From an uncultured Ruminococcus sp. (GTDB taxonomy: Bacteria; Bacillota; Clostridia; Oscillospirales; CAG-272), in NCBI GenBank assembly GCA_902797495.1, contig CADBTH010000169.1:1-12167 (forward strand): 12,167 nt of DNA, written 5' to 3'. The translations under genes and the position numbers were made by a program. How positions within the stretch are numbered: the first letter of the stretch is position 1; each line of letters begins with the position of its first letter. The notes beneath the pieces are model-generated. The model was not told the origin of the DNA. It worked only from the letters and a program-made list of their open reading frames with translations, and made no database searches. Positions 1 through 5,873 of this stretch are shown piece by piece.

Positions 1-17
1 AAAAATAATATATTATT

Positions 18-23
18 AAAGGA
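18..23 (+). promoter_or_regulatory. Ribosome-binding site for the TTG-initiated first gene
   Basis: AAAGGA lies 8 nt before a TTG codon at 32 that opens the first reading frame. No ATG at the N-terminus suits the frame: the next Met is residue 18, inside the membrane segment, and starting there would remove the positively charged cytoplasmic tail. The 14-nt palindrome AATAATATATTATT (4-17) just upstream is AT-rich and may be part of a promoter or leader, but too little upstream sequence is present to tell. Confidence 0.6.
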
Positions 24-31
24 CATACGTT

Positions 32-976
32 TTGAAAGACAATAAGGGCCCGAAGCTTTATTCGAATAAAACCAAATTATTGATGGCGCTCGGCGCGCTG
101 CTCGTCATCGCGGCAGTCGTCGTCTGCATTATCGTCATCGCAAAGGGAAGCGGCGACGGCGACGGAGCCGATACGACGCACGACAGCGTAACGGCGGAAT
201 CGCAGACCGACACGGACGACGCGTCCCCTTATAAACCGGTCGACACGGATATCGTCACTGACGAGCCGGAGGGAGACAAGGCTCCCGATACCGACGTTCC
301 CGATACTAACGTGTCTCCGGACACCGGAAACGGCGCGCCTGATACGACGGGGGAAACTCCCGACACGTCAAAGAGCGTCACGCCTGCCGACACCGACGAT
401 CCTGCCCCCGCAAACGCCGGCACCGACCTCGGAGAAGGGCTGATCCTTCTCTCGGTAGAGCCTTACAGCGGAGCTTTCGTTGAGGACGGCTCGGACGAAA
501 ATGTCGAGGATATAATCTCAATCGTCGTGAAGAACGCGGGAGACAGCGCGGTACAGATGGTGAATATCTCGCTGGAGACCGGTTACGGCACCGCTGAATT
601 CACCGCGACGACCCTCCTTCCCAATACGTCGACCGTAGTTCTCGAGAAAAACAGAATGAAATATCCCGGGGCCGACAGGTTCGGCACGGCGAAGATAGAA
701 CTGCTCGGCAGATTCATCGAAGAACCGTCGTTTTACTCCGACATGTTCGAGGTCAAAGGCGCGGACGGATATATCTCCGTTACAAACAAGAGCGGCAGTG
801 ACGTTACGGAAAACGTCAGAGTTTACTATAAAACCGTCAAGGACGGACGCTACTTCGGCGGCATCACCTATCAGGCGACTCTGAACGGCGGCATTTCAGC
901 CGGAAACACGATCCTTCTCAACACGAGTCATTTCAGAATCAACGACAGCCGTCTTGTGTTCGTGAAATATGAGTGA
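32..976 (+). CDS. Signal-anchored surface protein with PDT-rich linker, unknown function
   Basis: I do not recognise the family. The 314-aa product has a short basic N-terminus (Lys at 2, 5, 8, 13, 15), one hydrophobic segment at about residues 16-37, and then a low-complexity acidic linker (about 39-134) rich in Asp, Thr and Pro. Five Pro-Asp-Thr units start at residues 85, 90, 96, 103 and 110. The C-terminal part (about 135-314) looks beta-rich, with alternating hydrophobic residues and short Gly/Asn turns, like an extracellular Ig-type or adhesion-like domain. The positive-inside rule predicts a cytoplasmic N-terminus and an exported C-terminal domain. The only Cys (residue 32) is in the membrane segment, so there is no lipobox and no disulfide. 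The gene overlaps the next one by 8 nt (969-976), implying co-translation with the HprK-like/radical SAM/PqqD genes. It could be a surface receptor, a cell-wall spanning anchor or a partner of the cassette. The start is TTG. Confidence 0.75.
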   Translation: MKDNKGPKLYSNKTKLLMALGALLVIAAVVVCIIVIAKGSGDGDGADTTHDSVTAESQTDTDDASPYKPVDTDIVTDEPEGDKAPDTDVPDTNVSPDTGNGAPDTTGETPDTSKSVTPADTDDPAPANAGTDLGEGLILLSVEPYSGAFVEDGSDENVEDIISIVVKNAGDSAVQMVNISLETGYGTAEFTATTLLPNTSTVVLEKNRMKYPGADRFGTAKIELLGRFIEEPSFYSDMFEVKGADGYISVTNKSGSDVTENVRVYYKTVKDGRYFGGITYQATLNGGISAGNTILLNTSHFRINDSRLVFVKYE

Positions 977-1850
977 GAGATACGTTAAATATTACGGGAT
1001 AGGCGGCGTGTCCTTCTCGGTCGAGACTCCGTACGACTACGAAGAAAAACCTCCGTACTCTCTCTTCACGACCGGCGAAAGAGATGCCGAATGCAGATAC
1101 GTCTTCTCCCTTGCGCCGTCGCTGCCCGAGCCCGACGGAAAGCTTCTGTACGAAGATCAGAACTACAGAGCGTACCTGAAGGACGGGCGCGTCATGAGAT
1201 ACGCGGGCTTTTACGCCGACGGCAAAGAGTTGTCTCCCCCGTACGCGCTGATCAGATATCCTTCAGCCGGCGCCGGTCGGATAGACGTCACGATACCCGA
1301 AGACGCAGATATACCGAGAAATTCCGCATTCGTTTACAAGTGTCTCTGTATCGAACACCTCATAACCGCAAGCGGCGCGCTGATATTCCACACGTCCTAT
1401 ATCATAACCGATAAAGGGGCGATACTTTTCACAGCTCCGTCGGGAACCGGAAAATCGACTCAGGCGGAGCTATGGAGACGTCACCGCGGAGCGAGAGTGA
1501 TTAACGGAGACTGTTCGATAGTCCGGGTCGAAGACGGCGGGGCGACGGCGTACGGCATACCTTTCTCCGGAACGAGCGGCATCTGCTTCAACGAGAGCGC
1601 GCCTCTCAGAGCGATCGTATATCTCACTCAGGCTCCCGAAAACCGCATAGAGCGAATCGGAGGAATGAGGGCTTTCGGTCTTCTGATGGAGGGGGTCAAG
1701 GTCAATACCTGGAACAGAAGCGACGCCGAGACAATGACGAACACGCTTGCGGATATTGTGAAAACGGCGCCCCTCTTCAAGCTGGACTGCGTGCCCGACG
1801 AGAGCGCGGTGGAGATCCTTGAGGCGGAGCTTGACAAATACCAAATCTGA
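969..1850 (+). CDS. HprK/PEPCK-like P-loop protein (ScmC-like)
   Basis: The 293-aa product carries a Walker A motif, APSGTGKST, with Gly159, Gly161, Lys162 and Ser163. It sits after a hydrophobic strand typical of the HPr kinase/PEP carboxykinase fold. Downstream, residues around NGDC (Asp181) followed by a VRVEDGG...YGIPFSG stretch match the acidic metal-binding strand and the 'YGxPxSG' segment seen in HprK-related proteins. The first 130 residues do not resemble the HprK N-terminal domain, so this is probably not the catabolite-repression HPr kinase. HprK-like proteins of this sort accompany PqqD-like and radical SAM/SPASM genes in SynChlorMet cassettes (ScmC) and some other RiPP-type clusters. 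Their reaction is mostly unknown; a kinase or ATPase acting on a peptide or small molecule is an inference. The start ATG (969) overlaps the end of the upstream gene, and the next gene begins 14 nt after the stop. Confidence 0.8.
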   Translation: MSERYVKYYGIGGVSFSVETPYDYEEKPPYSLFTTGERDAECRYVFSLAPSLPEPDGKLLYEDQNYRAYLKDGRVMRYAGFYADGKELSPPYALIRYPSAGAGRIDVTIPEDADIPRNSAFVYKCLCIEHLITASGALIFHTSYIITDKGAILFTAPSGTGKSTQAELWRRHRGARVINGDCSIVRVEDGGATAYGIPFSGTSGICFNESAPLRAIVYLTQAPENRIERIGGMRAFGLLMEGVKVNTWNRSDAETMTNTLADIVKTAPLFKLDCVPDESAVEILEAELDKYQI

Positions 1851-1864
1851 CAGAGGAATTTCAG

Positions 1865-3031
1865 ATGAACTCTTTCGAACCGATATTATCTCAATATTTT
1901 CACAATAAAGGCGTGCAGCTCGGCCTTCCCGTGGCGGGCAATTTCGAGCTTACCCCGAGGTGCAACTTCAACTGTAAAATGTGCTATATCCACCTCTCCA
2001 AGGACGAGGCGGATAAAAGAGGCAGGGAGCTGACCGCCGACGAATGGCTCTCCTTTGCCGAGAAGGCAAAGTCAAAAGGAATGATATTCCTGCTCCTGAC
2101 GGGAGGGGAACCGCTCGTCAGACCTGATTTCAGATACATATACCGCGAGCTTCAGAAGATGGGGCTGATGATATCGGTCAACACCAACGCCTCCCTCATC
2201 GACGACGATTATTTCGAGTTTTTCAAAAAGTATCCGCCGATGCGCTTTAACATCAGCCTTTACGGAACGTCCGAGGAGACTTACGAGAGGCTCTGCGGAA
2301 ACAGAAGCTACGAAAAAGTAATTAAGAATCTGAAACGCCTGCGCGAAGCGGAGATCATGGTGAAGCTCAACGTCCTCTTCGGGCCTTCAAATATCGACGA
2401 TATGGAGGCGATCAGAAGGATCTCGGACGAGGTGGGGATACCTATTAAACCGACGACATATCTTTACCCGCCGGTCAGAGTAGACAGGAACGGCGCGGGT
2501 GAGAACAAGGCGCGTTTCCCCGCTAAGGAGGCGGCATATTACGAGATGTGCTTCGACAAGGCGAGGTTCGACCACGATATGTTCGTGCGCCGCACCGCCG
2601 CTCTGTGCCGCGGCATAAAAACAGTCGACCCCGACGAGGACTGCGACGGAATACAGACGCGAGAGGGAATACAGTGCCGCGCCGGAAGGAGCAGCTTCTG
2701 GATGACCTGGGACGGAAGGATGCTTCCGTGCGGAATGATGGTCGAACCCGTGACGTATCCTCTTCGCGAAGGATTCGACAAGGCTTGGGACGAACTGCGC
2801 GAGAAGGCAGGGAAGATATTCTTATCCGAAGAATGTACAAAGTGTCCGAACAGACACGCGTGTCACGTGTGCGCCGCGTCCGCTTATTCGGAAACAGGCT
2901 CGTTCGGCGGAAAACCGCAATACATCTGCGAGATGGTTTCGGAGCTCGTCAGGCTGTATAAAGACGAATACGCAAAATTTGAAGAAAACGGCGACCTTGA
3001 AAAGTACGCCGCGGAGGTGAAGCCGCAATGA
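1865..3031 (+). CDS. Radical SAM/SPASM domain enzyme, probable peptide modifier
   Basis: The 388-aa enzyme has the radical SAM [4Fe-4S] motif CxxxCxxC at Cys33, Cys37 and Cys40, followed by a GGEP motif (residues 80-83) that contacts the SAM amino group. The C-terminal region is a SPASM domain: Cys271-x12-Gly284-x4-Cys289, then Cys324-x2-Cys327-x5-Cys333-x2-Cys336, and a last Cys355. This pattern normally holds two auxiliary Fe-S clusters. The usual spacing of the last pair is x3 rather than x2, a small departure. Family members install thioether, C-C or similar crosslinks or other changes on ribosomal peptides, or mature enzymes (anSME type). The PqqD-like gene overlapping its 3' end by 4 nt (ATGA, 3028-3031) favours a peptide substrate. 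An AGAGGA ribosome-binding site (1852-1857) precedes the ATG. The exact chemistry cannot be read from the sequence. Confidence 0.92.
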   Translation: MNSFEPILSQYFHNKGVQLGLPVAGNFELTPRCNFNCKMCYIHLSKDEADKRGRELTADEWLSFAEKAKSKGMIFLLLTGGEPLVRPDFRYIYRELQKMGLMISVNTNASLIDDDYFEFFKKYPPMRFNISLYGTSEETYERLCGNRSYEKVIKNLKRLREAEIMVKLNVLFGPSNIDDMEAIRRISDEVGIPIKPTTYLYPPVRVDRNGAGENKARFPAKEAAYYEMCFDKARFDHDMFVRRTAALCRGIKTVDPDEDCDGIQTREGIQCRAGRSSFWMTWDGRMLPCGMMVEPVTYPLREGFDKAWDELREKAGKIFLSEECTKCPNRHACHVCAASAYSETGSFGGKPQYICEMVSELVRLYKDEYAKFEENGDLEKYAAEVKPQ

Positions 3032-3294
3032 AACTTAAGATAGATTACGTTCTTCGCGAGATAGCTGGAGACTACGTTCTCGTTCCCACGGGAGAGGCCG
3101 TGGCGAAATTCAACGGCCTTTTCGGAGTATCCGAGGTGGGAGCGAGGATCCTCGAACTTCTTCCGGAGTGCCGAGATGAAGATGAGATCACGGCAAAGAT
3201 TTTGGAAGAATACGACGTCGACGAAGAAACTGCGGCGGCGGACGTAAGAGAGTTCATATCGTCTCTGCGCGAAAAAGAGATCATTGAAGACTGA
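3028..3294 (+). CDS. PqqD-like peptide-recognition (RRE) protein
   Basis: The 88-aa product has the size and pattern of PqqD-family proteins. An N-terminal beta segment (about residues 5-30, with a GEAVAKFN strand-turn) is followed by a helical winged-helix part: SEVGARILELL, then EITAKILEEYDVDEETAAADVREFISSL ending in an acidic tail (motif split here for brevity: helix 1 about 35-45, helix 2 about 52-61, helix 3 about 65-81). PqqD-type RRE domains bind the leader of a precursor peptide and present it to a partner radical SAM enzyme. A strong GGAGGTGA site (3013-3020) lies 7 nt before the ATG, and the ATGA overlap with the radical SAM gene implies coupled translation and a roughly matched supply of the two proteins. 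No Cys or metal motif is present. The family call is confident; the bound partner is unknown. Confidence 0.88.
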   Translation: MKLKIDYVLREIAGDYVLVPTGEAVAKFNGLFGVSEVGARILELLPECRDEDEITAKILEEYDVDEETAAADVREFISSLREKEIIED

Positions 3295-3323
3295 AAAATC
3301 AAAAAATAAAATAAATATTTCTC

Positions 3324-3330
3324 AGGAGGA
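3324..3330 (+). promoter_or_regulatory. Ribosome-binding site fixing the start at 3335
   Basis: AGGAGGA sits 4 nt before ATG 3335. The frame stays open upstream to a TTG at 3284, but that start would lie inside the pqqD-like gene and add 17 charged residues before the signal peptide. The Shine-Dalgarno match and the clean signal sequence after 3335 decide for the internal ATG. The 40-nt gap (3295-3334) is AT-rich, with no clear promoter or terminator, so read-through from the upstream operon is plausible. Confidence 0.85.
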
Positions 3331-3334
3331 AATT

Positions 3335-5776
3335 ATGAAGAAAATCATTTCGCTCATTCTGACGGCGATCATGCTCGTATCGACAGTATCTGCTTCGGTA
3401 TTCGTGTCGAACGGCACGTCGGGAGATCCCGCCGACAGTTACGTCGTTCAGACGGCTCCGAACGAGGACTCAGACATTCAGATGTGGTTCAACCACGCTA
3501 ACGTCAAGGTCTACATGGAGGATACGACTCCCTCGGGAAAAGACACGTACTCGATCTATATGGCAAAGAACGAGTATCAAGGCGCGCACGTGACTCTCTA
3601 TTCGCCGAGCGTAACAAAATCGCTTATCACGGCAGAGATAGGCACGTTCACCGCTATGGACGGCTCCGAAGCAACAATGACTGCAGAGCTCTTCTATGAA
3701 GCTTATATCAAGTGTGAAAATCTCGACACGACGGACGTTCTCGGAGTTGACGATCCGGAAGATTCCTTCATCAGAAACGGTCTTATCCCCGACCCGATCT
3801 TCAACATCGAGGATATCAACCAGAAGGACGGTCCCGGCCACTTCACGCTCACGGCGGGCAAAACCCAGACTCTCTACATAAAGGTAAAGAGCGAGCTCGA
3901 CACGCCCGCGGGCTGGTACAGCTCTCAGTTCAACGTTCTCGACAGCGACGGCAACGTGATAAAGACTGCTACCGTTTACGCTTACGTATGGGATTTTGAA
4001 ATCCCCGAGGCAAACCATCTTCAGACTGCGATCTTCGTAGGCTGCGGAACGGGCACGACAGACGAACTCTACAAGCTCTACTACGATTATCTCCTCGACA
4101 ACAGGATCTGCGCGATGGATCCTCCCGGAGGACTCACGTCCGACAGCGAATATCTTACGAACCCGAGAGTTACCGCTTTCAGAGTAGGCGAGAAGAACCT
4201 CAACCTTCAGAACCTTCTTTCGGGTGATAAGATAACTGCGATTTATACGGATCTTTCCGAAACGGAAGAGTGGGAAACGATCAAGGATAAAGCGTACTTC
4301 TACGTATGCGACGAGCCGAGAAGCCAGCAGCAGAAAGACAATACTCCCGGTCTCGGCAATCTTACGGTCGCTCAGACGATCGCAAGAGCGCATCAAGTAA
4401 GCAACCTCTGGGAAGGCGCATGGTCACTCGTCGCGTTCGACGAAAACCATCCGTACTATAACGCGGGTGCCCCCGCACAGTATGACACGACTCATCCGTC
4501 GCCTTACGGATATCCCTCAAACCTTGCCTTTGTCAACGGAACGTACCTCAAGACGGATGATAAGTCCGGCAGATTTGACGCCTACGACGACGCAGTTCAG
4601 GGACTCATGGGCGACGACCTCGTAAACATCTGGTGCAACAAGCTCGACGTTTACACGCCTCATTCCGTGATCGAGGCGGTCGGTTACGACGGCAGCCGCA
4701 GAACGACCAAGGTCAAGAATATGAACGGCATCATCTCCGGTTTCGACTGCACAAACATTTTTGCAAATTATTTCGACTGGGATACGAAGTACAATAAGAG
4801 CTTCCCCGAAAGATTCAATGAATATCAGGCTGCAAAGGCTGCAGACGACGTGACGATCAAACACTGGGTATATCAGTGCGGCATGGGCCCGGATTACACT
4901 TACTGCAACCACACCATAGCGAACACAGGTCTTCAGACAGAGCTTCTGTTCTGGCAGACGATGCAGGTCGGAGGAACGGGTTACCTCTACTACGACGCAG
5001 CCGAATGGGGAAGCACAGCGTGCGACGGCTCAGGCAACACTTATGACGGCACGCTCACTTCCGAACTCGGCAACGGTAACCTCAGATGGAAGCCTCACGT
5101 TCAGACGACAGCGGGTGCCGGCGGCGCGTCAGTCACATATTACGGCAACGGTGTACTCTTCTACGGCAATGACATGAGAACTTACATGAGAGCCGGCAAC
5201 AGAAATAAGCCGAATGGTTCCAAGCTTCCCGTAGCGACGATCAGAGTCGAGCAGATGAGAGACGGTATCGAGGATTACGAGATGCTCTATCTCTACGGCG
5301 AGAAATACGGCGAAGCGGCGAAAGACGCATTCATCGAGAGAGTATCGAACAACGTTGTCGATTATCTCTCCATGCCTTCGTTCGACAGATCGGATTATGA
5401 CGCATCCATGACGGACGAGGATATCTTCGCCGCGATCAGGATCGAACTCGGAAACGCGATCGAAACTCCTCACGAGCATACGTGGGACGCAGGCGTTGTT
5501 ACCGTAGCTCCGACTTATAAGACGGAAGGCGTTATGACGTACACATGCACTGAGTGCGGCGAGACGAAGACGGAAGCCATACCCGTACTTGATTCCCTTC
5601 CCGGCGACGTTAACGGAGACGGTATAGCTAATATGAAGGATATACAGCTCTTGAAAAAGTTCGTCGCAAGTACCGTGACGATCGATGATATCGTCGACGT
5701 CAACAGCGATCTTGATGGCGACGGCTCGATCGGTTTCAAGGATCTCAGACTGCTCAAGCAGATGATCGCAGGTTAA
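3335..5776 (+). CDS. Secreted GH123-like (DUF4091) glycosidase with type I dockerin, paralog A
   Basis: The 813-aa product starts with a signal peptide (about residues 1-22, MKK then a hydrophobic core). An N-terminal beta-sandwich (about 30-225) ends at the WDFEIPE motif (Trp219). The catalytic module (about 225-700) holds a YFYVCDEP motif with adjacent Asp326-Glu327. This matches the Asp-Glu pair used in substrate-assisted catalysis by characterised GH123 beta-N-acetylgalactosaminidases. Other conserved signatures are GPDYTYCN (Asp520), TGLQTELLFWQTMQ and MRDGIEDYE (641-649). A linker repeat starting HEHTW at 713 carries Cys738-x2-Cys741. The C-terminal dockerin (757-813) has two EF-hand-like Ca-binding loops, DVNGDGIANMKD and DLDGDGSIGFKD. 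The predicted role is an extracellular, cohesin-docked exo-glycosidase acting on amino-sugar or similar glycans; the substrate is an inference. It is the first of three tandem paralogs. Confidence 0.85.
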   Translation: MKKIISLILTAIMLVSTVSASVFVSNGTSGDPADSYVVQTAPNEDSDIQMWFNHANVKVYMEDTTPSGKDTYSIYMAKNEYQGAHVTLYSPSVTKSLITAEIGTFTAMDGSEATMTAELFYEAYIKCENLDTTDVLGVDDPEDSFIRNGLIPDPIFNIEDINQKDGPGHFTLTAGKTQTLYIKVKSELDTPAGWYSSQFNVLDSDGNVIKTATVYAYVWDFEIPEANHLQTAIFVGCGTGTTDELYKLYYDYLLDNRICAMDPPGGLTSDSEYLTNPRVTAFRVGEKNLNLQNLLSGDKITAIYTDLSETEEWETIKDKAYFYVCDEPRSQQQKDNTPGLGNLTVAQTIARAHQVSNLWEGAWSLVAFDENHPYYNAGAPAQYDTTHPSPYGYPSNLAFVNGTYLKTDDKSGRFDAYDDAVQGLMGDDLVNIWCNKLDVYTPHSVIEAVGYDGSRRTTKVKNMNGIISGFDCTNIFANYFDWDTKYNKSFPERFNEYQAAKAADDVTIKHWVYQCGMGPDYTYCNHTIANTGLQTELLFWQTMQVGGTGYLYYDAAEWGSTACDGSGNTYDGTLTSELGNGNLRWKPHVQTTAGAGGASVTYYGNGVLFYGNDMRTYMRAGNRNKPNGSKLPVATIRVEQMRDGIEDYEMLYLYGEKYGEAAKDAFIERVSNNVVDYLSMPSFDRSDYDASMTDEDIFAAIRIELGNAIETPHEHTWDAGVVTVAPTYKTEGVMTYTCTECGETKTEAIPVLDSLPGDVNGDGIANMKDIQLLKKFVASTVTIDDIVDVNSDLDGDGSIGFKDLRLLKQMIAG

Positions 5777-5786
5777 ATACGTTAAT

Positions 5787-5815
5787 TACGGCGGACGGAA
5801 GATCCGTCCGCCGTA
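5787..5815 (+). terminator. GC-rich stem-loop after paralog A
   Basis: A perfect 13-bp stem (5787-5799 with 5803-5815, TACGGCGGACGGA arm) closes on a 3-nt loop 10 nt after the stop codon. No U-tract follows directly; the nearest T5 run is at 5833-5837. It therefore fits a transcript-stabilising or processing element, or a leaky terminator, better than a strong intrinsic terminator. Confidence 0.55.
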
Positions 5816-5838
5816 CCGCACTTCAGGCCAACTTTTTC

Positions 5839-5853
5839 GCGGGGTCTCCCCGC
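5839..5853 (+). promoter_or_regulatory. Small GC hairpin upstream of the paralog B ribosome-binding site
   Basis: GCGGGG-TCT-CCCCGC forms a 6-bp stem with a 3-nt loop, 9 nt before the GGAGG (5863-5867) of the next gene. It could shape translation initiation or mRNA end formation of paralog B. It is preceded by a T5 run, so it is not itself a terminator. No role is proven. Confidence 0.35.
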
Positions 5854-5873
5854 ACCGTATTTGGAGGAAACAG

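Noticed and set aside
3284..3334. Upstream TTG start extending paralog A by 17 residues
   Set aside because: It falls inside the pqqD-like gene, lacks a ribosome-binding site and would bury the signal peptide. AGGAGGA before ATG 3335 is decisive.
3295..3334. Possible precursor peptide gene between the pqqD-like gene and paralog A
   Set aside because: The 40-nt gap is too short and AT-rich; it holds only the ribosome-binding site of paralog A.
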